This document shows positions 1-6,087 of a stretch of 44,181 bases of DNA, piece by piece; position 1 is the stretch's first letter; every line of letters begins with the position of its first letter. The stretch is from NCBI GenBank assembly GCA_027452215.1, contig DAIDGQ010000034.1, positions 1 to 44,181 on the forward strand, read 5' to 3'. The notes below the pieces were generated by a model that searched no databases, was not told the DNA's origin, and saw only the letters and a program-made list of their open reading frames with translations. This DNA comes from Granulicella sp. (GTDB lineage: Bacteria; Acidobacteriota; Terriglobia; Terriglobales; Acidobacteriaceae). The position numbers were made by a program, and so were the translations under genes.

Positions 1-281
1 CTGGCGATGCGGTGGCCTGTCCAACGCTGCCGCCGCAGCTGCTCGACGCGCTCCACGGTCTGGCTGGACGTGGGCCGGTAGAGCCGCTGCGGTCGCGAGC
101 TGCGGTCCCGAAGACCGGCCGCGCCCTGCTCCCGATAGCGCCGGACCCACTTGGCCGCCGTGCGCGCGGTGACGTTGAAGCTGGCCGCGGCCAGCTTCAA
201 CGTCACACCCCCTTCCATCACTTTTCTGGCCATCTGCTCTCGACTATGGACCGTCAGTCGGGCATTCTGGTGGTAGTCCAT
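1..281 (-). CDS. IS481-family transposase, N-terminal part
   Basis: The product starts MDYHQNARLTVHSREQMA and continues with a helix-turn-helix region and the AAKWVRRYREQG / GLRDRSSRP stretch typical of IS481 transposases. Only 93 codons lie in the window, so the DDE catalytic domain is not visible. The start is the ATG at 281, chosen because the protein begins in the usual family way. A 38-bp perfect palindrome (169-206) lies in the HTH-coding part. The frame is open to the window edge, so there is no sign of decay here. Confidence 0.85.
   Translation of the reverse strand, partial: MDYHQNARLTVHSREQMARKVMEGGVTLKLAAASFNVTARTAAKWVRRYREQGAAGLRDRSSRPQRLYRPTSSQTVERVEQLRRQRWTGHRIA
169..206. repeat. 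38-bp perfect palindrome inside the transposase HTH
   Basis: The left half, GTGACGTTGAAGCTGGCCG, is followed directly by its exact reverse complement, with the centre between 187 and 188. On the coding (minus) strand it encodes VTLKLAAASFNVT in the helix-turn-helix region. It could form a strong hairpin in the transposase mRNA or a cruciform in DNA. Its function is unknown. Confidence 0.9.
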
Positions 282-315
282 TCGGTCTCTCCTAAAAGCC
301 TTTTTGTTCGCACAA

Positions 316-774
316 TCAGCTTCTATGATCCAGATCGAATGGACAACCTATTGAGACATCACATCTAGGCACCCTAAAGCTCCTCGCTGGAATACCCGAG
401 AGTTCAATCAGGCATGTCTTGCCATCCCTCATTCCCAACTTGTCACGCTGATAATCACGCAATGTCTTGTCATCTTGAGATGGATCGCCGGTCAGACAGC
501 CTTGGTATGCCATCAAGAGAATCATCAATCGCCTCCATGTTGATTGGAGGGCAGGATTCTCCCGGTGCCATCTAGGCTCTTGAATTAGTGCATGAAACTT
601 TTTTGAGTCGCTAAGGCCATCAATATTGCACTCTCGAAACGCGTTGTAACGTAGGGTCAAGTCATTGCCTTCATGACTCCCTTGCCCTTGCTCGGGACCA
701 ATAAACCAGAACGGAGCCTTCCAACTTCCGTATCCAAAGCATTCAGTCGCCAACAACTCTTCGGCTGTATCCAT
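316..774 (-). pseudogene. Uncharacterised gene, 3' end removed by IS481
   Basis: The protein begins MDTAEELLATECFGYG and has a notable WFIGPEQGQG segment near residue 30, with aromatic- and acid-rich surroundings. I do not recognise a characterised family. I chose ATG 774 over the TTG at 789 because GGAG lies 7 nt before it. Genuine coding seems to run to about 367; the last codons before the stop at 316 come from the IS481 end, so the native C-terminus is missing. The truncated frame, still about 150 codons, is probably non-functional. It could be an enzyme with a Rossmann-like or uracil-DNA-glycosylase-like fold, but nothing visible proves that. Confidence 0.55.
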
Positions 775-844
775 TTGCCATCTCCACAATCTTCAAGCAA
801 CTATATATCCGGCTTTCAGCCCTTGGTGCGTGCGCTTAGCGGGG

Positions 845-1423
845 TTAGGGGCTGGATTGTTCGTGGAGGTGGAAGAGGCGCTTGTCGTAGGTGACCCAGC
901 GGGTCCAGGCGATGGTGAGGGTGCGGGCGTCGGGGTGGAGGGGGTTGAGGAGGTAGTTGGAGGACTCGGGCGAGGGGGCGGAGGGGACTCGGAGGAGAGC
1001 GGAGGTGCGGGCGCTGAGCCAGGCGTCGCCGATGCGGCGGGTGTGGTCGAGGTCGTCTCGCCAGTCTGGGGGGATCGGGGTGTTGGGGCGCGGCGCGGCG
1101 GGGGCTCTGGAAACCCACATCTCAGAGGCGAGATGTGGGGCACCCGGTTCGTGCTGAGGCGAGATGCTGCTGGGGTCGACGTGCTCGGCGGCGGACCAGA
1201 CGTTGGGGTGGACGCCGAGCTTCATCATGCGGTAGGCGTTGGGGAATAGGCGGGGGTTGCCCTTGAGGTTGGCGAGGATTTCGACCAGGGCGACGGCGGG
1301 ATGCTCGGAGAGATAGACGATGCGCTTGCCCTTGGCGGCGGTGTGCCAGCGGCCGTCGGCCTTCTCGCCGCCGATGCCGTCGAGGTCGTCGTGGCGGCTG
1401 ATGCGCCAGAGATTGGTGTCCAT
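845..1423 (-). CDS. RES-domain toxin
   Basis: This is the toxin of a type II module of the Xre-RES (ParST/MbcTA) kind. Characterised members attack NAD+ or use it as ADP-ribose donor. Visible family marks are WRI near residue 7, GRW (R25), IVYLSE with Y37, the Glu of ALVEIL (E48), PPDWR near 120, RRIGDAWL, the Ser of LRVPS (S148) and NYLLNPLHPDA. At 192 residues it is longer than the usual 150-160. The excess is residues about 82-118, and this insertion carries a palindromic DNA repeat (1114-1139). The start is 3 nt after the antitoxin stop, so the two genes are co-transcribed. Whether the enlarged toxin is active is unknown. Confidence 0.88.
   Translation of the reverse strand: MDTNLWRISRHDDLDGIGGEKADGRWHTAAKGKRIVYLSEHPAVALVEILANLKGNPRLFPNAYRMMKLGVHPNVWSAAEHVDPSSISPQHEPGAPHLASEMWVSRAPAAPRPNTPIPPDWRDDLDHTRRIGDAWLSARTSALLRVPSAPSPESSNYLLNPLHPDARTLTIAWTRWVTYDKRLFHLHEQSSP
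1114..1139. repeat. Palindromic repeat inserted in the RES coding frame
   Basis: CCCACATCTC (1114-1123) and GAGATGTGGG (1130-1139) are perfect complements around a 6-nt loop. The repeat encodes about residues 95-103 of the RES toxin, within a stretch that usual RES proteins lack. It resembles short dispersed palindromes I associate with Acidobacteriaceae genomes; copy number cannot be judged from one window. Confidence 0.75.
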
Positions 1424-1426
1424 GGA

Positions 1427-1840
1427 TTAGGTGTAGATGCCTTCGTCGAGCTGCCAGAGCATGGACTCGACGAGGCGGCCGCCGGACTCGGTGTGGAGCA
1501 TGTTGAGGGGGGTGCGGTTGGCGAGGCGGTCGTCGGGGGAACGGAGCCAGAGGAGGGCTTTGTCGGGGTTGTCGAAGACCTCTCCGGCGAGGCCGACGAT
1601 GCGGGCGACTCGGACGGCGCGGTCGGTTTCTTCCTGCGAGAGCGGCTCGTTGCGGGCCTTGCGGTGCTTCAGGGTGCGGGGGGAGATGACGATGTCGGAG
1701 AGCTCGGTCGCGGTGAGGCCGCGGGCTCGCAGCCGGGTGAGCGCGGTTAGCGGGAGGCCGACTTCGACGAGCTCGGCGAGGTTGAAGTCGGAGGTGGGGG
1801 TGATGCCGATGAGGTCGCTGAGATGGGGGTGTGCCGCCAT
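1427..1840 (-). CDS. Xre/MbcA/ParS-type antitoxin
   Basis: This 137-residue protein is the antitoxin partner of the downstream RES gene. The N-terminal half (residues about 20-80, ELVEVGLPLTALTRL then ELSDIVISPRTLKHRK) is the Xre-like HTH domain. The C-terminal half (ARIVGLAGEVFDNPDKALLWLRSP, then LNMLHTESGGRLVESML) is the DUF2384 toxin-binding domain. ATG 1840 was chosen because AGGAGGAC lies just upstream; the open frame runs 5' to 2032 but through non-family, repeat-like sequence. Such antitoxins usually bind their own promoter, probably in 1841-2098. Neighbouring stop and start codons (3-nt gap) indicate translational coupling with the toxin. Confidence 0.9.
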   Translation of the reverse strand: MAAHPHLSDLIGITPTSDFNLAELVEVGLPLTALTRLRARGLTATELSDIVISPRTLKHRKARNEPLSQEETDRAVRVARIVGLAGEVFDNPDKALLWLRSPDDRLANRTPLNMLHTESGGRLVESMLWQLDEGIYT

Positions 1841-1997
1841 GAGTGTCCTCCTGTGGACATTATGCCATAGACGGTGGCGGCAGAATGGCTTTTGGTCGTG
1901 GAGGCTGTTCCGCTCCGCCCGTGAAGGCTCCGGACGTCGAAGACGAGGCAAACCTGGCTGCGCCCCAGACTGGTATGGAACGGGCCGGTGCCCTTGC

Positions 1998-2065
1998 CCC
2001 CATGCACTGCGCGGTGAGGATGCGCGATGCATGGGGTACCCGAGAAGCAGATTCCCTTCGGGAAT
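1998..2065. repeat. Probable interspersed repeat with two hairpins
   Basis: The gap 1841-2098 has no gene. It holds CCCCATGCA (1998-2006) paired with TGCATGGGG (2028-2036), then ATTCCC/GGGAAT (2051-2056, 2060-2065) with a 3-nt loop, followed by a purine-rich GACAGAAAGAAAGACAACG tract. The layout resembles dispersed palindromic elements in this bacterial group. Its repeat status is inferred because only one copy is in view. Confidence 0.5.
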
Positions 2066-2098
2066 GACAGAAAGAAAGACAACGACAAAGGCCGAAAG

Positions 2099-3349
2099 TT
2101 ACTTTGCGGCGGAGTGGAGGAGGGAGCAGTGGGTGGATTCGCGGCCGCAGAGGCATTTGTTGTCGGCGGCGGCGGTGGGGCTGCGGTCGGCGTAGAGTTG
2201 CTGGGCGGCGATGAGGCCGTCGCCGAACTTTGCGCCTAGCTGGGGGATGGATTTGACGACGACTTGTTCGATCGCGCCGATGAGGGCGATGGTGTCCATG
2301 TAGTCGAAGAAGCCGAGGTGGGCGATGCGGAAGATCTGGCCCTTCATCTCTCCCTGGCCGTTGGTGATGATGGCGGCGAAGCGGGATTTGAGCTCCTTGA
2401 CGAAGAGGCCGGAGTCGACTCCCTCGGGGGCGAGGACGGCGGTGGCGGCGGTGCCGAAGGCGTCGGGGGCGAAGAGCTTGAGGCCGAGGGCGAGGACGGC
2501 GGCGCGCGTCATGGCGGAGATGGTCTCGGCGTTTTCGATGAGGCGCTTGCGGCCTTCTACCAACGAACCGTCACCTTGTGCGGCGATCCAGTCGAAGGCT
2601 GCGCCTAGAGCCGCGATGAGGGCTACGGCTGGGGTGTAGGCGGACTCGCCATTTTTGGCGTTCTTGCGCTCCTTGCGGAGATCGAAGTAGTAGCGCGGGT
2701 TGTAGGTGGCCTCCATGCGGTCCCAGGCGCGGGGGCTGATGGCGAGGTAGCTGAGGCCGGGGGGAATCATGACGGCCTTTTGCGAGCCGCCGACGAGGAC
2801 GTCGACTCCCCAGGTGTCCATGTCGATGTGGGTGGTGCCGAGGCCGGTGATGGCGTCGACGATGAGGAGAGCCTCGGAGTGGGTGTCCTTGAGGAGCTTG
2901 GCGATGGCGGGGACGCAGTGGCGGACGCCGGTGGACGTCTCTGTCGCTTGCATGAAGACGGCGCGGGTTTCGAGGTGGAGCGAGGCTTTGACTTCGTCGA
3001 GCGAGAAGGTCTGGCCGTAGGGGGCGCTGACGACGTCGACGTGACAGCCGAAGGCCTTGGCGATGCCGGACCAGCGCTCGCCGAATTTACCGGCGGTGAG
3101 AACGAGGACGCGGTCGCCGGGAGAGGTCAGGTTGGAGACCGAGGCTTCCATGGCTCCGGTGCCGGAGCTGGAGAGGAGGATGACGTCGTTGGTGGTGCCG
3201 ACGAAGTCTTTGAGCTGGGCGAGGACGCGGGTGTAGAGGGCACGGAATTCGGCGGTGCGGTGATGGATATCGGCCGCGGCCATGGCGAATTGAGCGGCGG
3301 GAAGGAGCGGTGTCGGACCAGGCGTGAAGAGACGTGTCTTACGGATCAT
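2099..3349 (-). CDS. Class V aminotransferase (alanine-glyoxylate / serine-pyruvate type)
   Basis: A PLP-dependent, cytoplasmic fold-type I aminotransferase. It shows the family opening FTPGPTPLLPA, SSSGTGAMEA for the phosphate side (residues 60-70), IVDAITGLG with D165 contacting the pyridine nitrogen, and GGSQKAVM with the Schiff-base lysine K191. Substrate preference (alanine-glyoxylate, serine-pyruvate or a related reaction) cannot be fixed from sequence. Residues after about 385 form a non-family tail with CLCG and a further Cys. There is no Shine-Dalgarno at ATG 3349; TAAAAT lies 6 nt before it, so the mRNA may be leaderless. It is divergent from the YqeY gene. Confidence 0.88.
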   Translation of the reverse strand: MIRKTRLFTPGPTPLLPAAQFAMAAADIHHRTAEFRALYTRVLAQLKDFVGTTNDVILLSSSGTGAMEASVSNLTSPGDRVLVLTAGKFGERWSGIAKAFGCHVDVVSAPYGQTFSLDEVKASLHLETRAVFMQATETSTGVRHCVPAIAKLLKDTHSEALLIVDAITGLGTTHIDMDTWGVDVLVGGSQKAVMIPPGLSYLAISPRAWDRMEATYNPRYYFDLRKERKNAKNGESAYTPAVALIAALGAAFDWIAAQGDGSLVEGRKRLIENAETISAMTRAAVLALGLKLFAPDAFGTAATAVLAPEGVDSGLFVKELKSRFAAIITNGQGEMKGQIFRIAHLGFFDYMDTIALIGAIEQVVVKSIPQLGAKFGDGLIAAQQLYADRSPTAAADNKCLCGRESTHCSLLHSAAK

Positions 3350-3417
3350 GCTTTTATTTTAGCGGGTGGGCGCTCGGAGTGCTGCCGAGTAAACTGTTGG
3401 ATGACGAGGTGAGGACG

Positions 3418-3897
3418 ATGGCGGCTATTGGAGAGAAGTTGGGCGCGGACATTATTACGGCGATGAAGGCTCGCGAACAGGAGAAGTTGACGACGCTGCG
3501 GATGGTGAAGTCGGCGCTGAAGAATAAGGAGATTGATAAGCGCGAGGCGCTGACGGATGCGGAGGAGCAGTCGATTTTGACGACGCTGCTGAAGCAGCGG
3601 AGGGAGTCGGTGGAGCAGTTTACGAAGGGCAACCGGCCCGAGCTGGCGGCGAAGGAGCAGGTCGAGATTGGGCTGATCGAGGCCTATATGCCGAAGGAAG
3701 CTAGCGAGGAGCAGGTTCGCAGACTGGTGCTGCTGGCGATCGACCAGATGACGAAGAATGCGAGCGGAGTGCGGCCGGGGCCGAAGGATATGGGGCCGAC
3801 CATGCGCGTGGCACAGCAGTTTATCCAGGCTGATGGCGTGCGGGCTGATGGCAGGATGGTGAGTGAGATGGTGAAGGCGGAGCTGGGGAAGAGTTAG
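3418..3897 (+). CDS. yqeY: GatB/YqeY domain protein
   Basis: A complete 159-residue member of the YqeY family, related to the tail domain of the tRNA-dependent amidotransferase subunit GatB. Family marks are MKAREQEKLTTLRMVKSALK near residues 15-35, LTDAEEQSIL, the RRESVEQF segment, IGLIEAYMPKEASEEQV, and the C-terminal GPTMRVAQQFI and RMVSEMVKAEL. ATG 3418 was preferred to the upstream GTG/ATG frame starts because it matches the family N-terminus and follows GAGGTGAGG. The exact role is unclear; it is usually annotated as tRNA-binding or amidotransferase-like. Its stop overlaps the stop of the convergent gene at 3894 by 3 nt. Confidence 0.9.
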   Translation: MAAIGEKLGADIITAMKAREQEKLTTLRMVKSALKNKEIDKREALTDAEEQSILTTLLKQRRESVEQFTKGNRPELAAKEQVEIGLIEAYMPKEASEEQVRRLVLLAIDQMTKNASGVRPGPKDMGPTMRVAQQFIQADGVRADGRMVSEMVKAELGKS

Positions 3898-4253
3898 CGC
3901 ACGTCACGTTTATCGAGGATTGCTGAACCGACGTAGGCGCCGTCTGTGCGCGTGAAGAACACTGTCAAGGCTGCCTGCGGACTGACAAAGCCAAACTGAT
4001 CGAGTTTGCGCTGTGGGGCAAGCTGTTCTAAGTGCTTGAGAAGATCCTGGACGCCATTGAGAGGGGCGTTTGTGAATTGAGTGTTCTTCAGACGAGTGCG
4101 CCAAAGACGAAGGGCCTCAGAGACGGTGACTGTGGCGGGAGCGCCGGAGACAGGCCGGGTTTCATCTTCGGCGAGCAACTTCAGAGCCTTACGCGACGAG
4201 GGAGACCGACTGGTTGATCTCAGGCGCTCTTGGACGGTTTCGCTGGTCATCAT
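3894..4253 (-). CDS. Small protein coupled to the ART-like gene; candidate antitoxin or immunity partner
   Basis: A 119-residue protein I do not recognise. The N-terminal third is basic and Ser/Arg-rich (RLRSTSRSPSSRKALK). The middle is helical and charged (SEALRLWRTRLKN, DLLKHLEQLAPQ). The C-terminus looks beta-rich (ALTVFFTRTDGAYVG). There is no membrane segment or signal peptide. Its ATG overlaps the TGA of the upstream ART-like gene (ATGA, 4250-4253), so the two are translated together and in fixed order. By analogy with toxin-antitoxin and effector-immunity pairs it may neutralise the ART-like protein. That is inference from position; an accessory or unrelated role is possible. Confidence 0.6.
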   Translation of the reverse strand: MMTSETVQERLRSTSRSPSSRKALKLLAEDETRPVSGAPATVTVSEALRLWRTRLKNTQFTNAPLNGVQDLLKHLEQLAPQRKLDQFGFVSPQAALTVFFTRTDGAYVGSAILDKRDVR

Positions 4254-4615
4254 AACCGTGTTACCTCTGCTCCAATTCTAACGCCATGCAGTAGAACTTC
4301 TTGTTCTAACCATACATCGGGAGATCCTACCCATTTCCAGGTAGAGCCGGGGGAAGGAGTCCCGACAGGGAGCCGGAGGACGACGCCACCGGAACCACTC
4401 GATTCGGCAAAGGCGACGGCAACGTCACGTAGATGCGTCCAAGAAGTGAACGGGCTTCGAGCAGAAATGTCGCGAAGATTGTGTTGCTCTGGAGTGATGG
4501 TGCCGTTCACGTCACCGGGAACAACGACACCGGTGAGGGCGGCTGCGAGCGCGGGGTGATGAGCGTGAACACCACGATACACATAGCCAATCGGGGAACT
4601 TCTCGAATCCGACAT
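4250..4615 (-). CDS. Putative ADP-ribosyltransferase-fold protein (R-S-E type)
   Basis: A 121-residue protein with the three spaced signatures of R-S-E ADP-ribosyltransferases: YVYRGV with R14 on a predicted first strand, SPFTSWT (residues 54-60) in the place of the S-T-S motif, followed by AVAFAE, and WLEQEVLL with the E-x-E pair E104/E106 before the last strands. No transmembrane or secretion signal is visible, so it should act in the cytoplasm. It is shorter than most stand-alone ART toxins. The start lacks a clear Shine-Dalgarno; TATAAC lies 5 nt before ATG 4615. It begins 21 nt after the outer-membrane gene and overlaps the next gene by 4 nt. The fold call is mine from motifs only. Confidence 0.55.
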   Translation of the reverse strand: MSDSRSSPIGYVYRGVHAHHPALAAALTGVVVPGDVNGTITPEQHNLRDISARSPFTSWTHLRDVAVAFAESSGSGGVVLRLPVGTPSPGSTWKWVGSPDVWLEQEVLLHGVRIGAEVTRL

Positions 4616-4636
4616 ACGCCGTTATACCACCGCTGG

Positions 4637-6040
4637 TTAATGGAGGCGGAAGCGGATGAAGAGGGTTTCGCCGGTGGGGGTGTTGCCGTAGGCGGGGCGG
4701 AGGAGTTGGGGGGTGCGGTAGAGGGTGAACTGGGCTCCGGGGGCGGCTAGCAGGTGGGGGCCGAGGGGGAGGTCGTGGTCGTAGCCGAGGGTGTAGGCGG
4801 CTACGTGGCCGATGGGTAGCTCGACGAAGTTGGGTGGCAGGAGGGTGCCGGGGGTGAGGAGGAGCTCGTTGGAGCGGCCGGCGTTTTCGAGGCGCGTCCA
4901 GAGATAGTTGGTGGAGGCGAAGCGGAGCAGGGCTTCGGCGAGGTAGCTGTTTTCTTTGCTGTTGTCGGTGAGGGAGCGGGTGCGGCCCCAGAGGAAGGTG
5001 GTCGAGAGATCGGTGCGGGGATCGGGGACCATGTGCATGGGCGACTCGCTTCCCTGCTGGGTGGGGCCCATGTTCATGCCGGGCATGTCGTCCATCTTCA
5101 TGCCGGGCATGGCGGCGGCGGATTTGGAGCCGAAGGTGTGGTGGTACATGATGCTGGCGGTTTGGCGCTGCTGGTCTTCGCCGGGGTAGAGGGACTCGGG
5201 CGAGGCGATGTGGGCGATGGAGTATTGGCCGGTGAGGTCGGGGGTGGGCGAGAGGGTGAGACGGGTGGAGACGGAGTCGATGGCGAGGCCGTTGGGGCTG
5301 GGCTGGAAGTGCCAGTGGGCTTCGTCGGGCTCTCCGCCGTGGAAGCCGGAGAGCTCGATGCGGGCGAAGCGATAAGTGAGGCCTGCGGTGAGGACGTTGA
5401 AGGCGATGTGGGTGGAGTCTTCCTGATGATGGCCGAGCGCGGCGACGGGGTCTTCGCTGGCGGACTGGCGGTGAGGAAAGGCCGTGGGGCCGATGGCGGG
5501 GTCTCCGACGGGAGCGGCGTAGAGGGAGAGCAGCGTGTTGTGGGAGAGGGGGAGATCGTAGAGCGCGGCGAGCTCCATGATGAAGTCGTGGGGGTGCTGG
5601 CCGTCGACGATGGGAGCGCCGTAGGCTGTCTCTCCCTGCTGGAAGAGGAGCGGGTAGTTGCGGTGGCCGACGGTGGCGGGCTCGAGGGAGAGCATGGCGC
5701 GAAGGGTGAGCTCGCCGCCTTTGCCGTTCGCACCGAGGTTGCGCTGGGCCATGGGCATGATCCAGTTGGTGGAGAAGAAAGCATCGCGATTGCGCGGGCT
5801 GTTGGCTTGCTGCTGGGTGTTGGCGGCGAAGGCGTTGCTGTGGAGCATGAGCCGCCATGCGCCATGCTGGGTCATGAGCATGGGGACGGGCGTGCTGGCG
5901 GGCTCGATGCTGGTGCCGGAGGTGCCGTGCTGCTGCTCGGCCTCGATGAGGGTGTGCGCGGACATGACGCTCTGCGCGCGGATGGAGACGGCGCAGAGCG
6001 CGAGGGAGAGCGCGAGGGTTGTGGTAGCCCGTAATCGCAT
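4637..6040 (-). CDS. Outer-membrane-like protein with Met/His-rich loop, possibly copper-linked
   Basis: A 467-residue exported protein. It has a signal peptide (LALSLALCAVSIRAQS) and then alternating hydrophobic strands suggestive of a beta-barrel, ending in the strand ETLFIRFRLH. Notable are DGQHPHDFIMELAALY, GHHQEDSTHIAF and a loop MPGMKMDDMPGMNMGP (residues about 313-328). Met/His-rich segments like this bind Cu(I) in periplasmic copper-handling proteins. No homologue of known function is recognised with certainty. No Shine-Dalgarno is seen before ATG 6040. The ART-like gene begins 21 nt after its stop and might share its transcript. Confidence 0.65.
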   Translation of the reverse strand: MRLRATTTLALSLALCAVSIRAQSVMSAHTLIEAEQQHGTSGTSIEPASTPVPMLMTQHGAWRLMLHSNAFAANTQQQANSPRNRDAFFSTNWIMPMAQRNLGANGKGGELTLRAMLSLEPATVGHRNYPLLFQQGETAYGAPIVDGQHPHDFIMELAALYDLPLSHNTLLSLYAAPVGDPAIGPTAFPHRQSASEDPVAALGHHQEDSTHIAFNVLTAGLTYRFARIELSGFHGGEPDEAHWHFQPSPNGLAIDSVSTRLTLSPTPDLTGQYSIAHIASPESLYPGEDQQRQTASIMYHHTFGSKSAAAMPGMKMDDMPGMNMGPTQQGSESPMHMVPDPRTDLSTTFLWGRTRSLTDNSKENSYLAEALLRFASTNYLWTRLENAGRSNELLLTPGTLLPPNFVELPIGHVAAYTLGYDHDLPLGPHLLAAPGAQFTLYRTPQLLRPAYGNTPTGETLFIRFRLH

Positions 6041-6087
6041 AAGTGTCTATAAGACGCGCGGTGACCTCGTTCGGTTCACTGCGCGTC

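Larger units (their letters stand above)
1..363 (-). mobile_element. IS481-family insertion sequence, right part only
   Basis: This is the transposase-start end of an IS481-family element; the rest lies outside the window. The transposase begins at 281 on the minus strand. The element appears to end at 363 with 5'-TGTGATGTCTCAATAGG (minus strand), a TGT-starting terminus as expected for the family, about 80 bp before the transposase start. Immediately outside is TCTAGG (364-369), which fits NCTAGN, the target remembered for Bordetella IS481. The element sits inside the 3' part of the gene that starts at 774. The exact end is inferred because the other terminus is not visible. Confidence 0.8.

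Noticed and set aside
12..368. 118-codon plus frame over the IS481 end
   Set aside because: The minus strand clearly encodes the IS481 transposase start here.
5033..6034. 333-codon frame opposite the Met/His-rich outer-membrane gene
   Set aside because: Gly/Val/Glu-rich shadow; the minus-strand frame has a signal peptide and strands.
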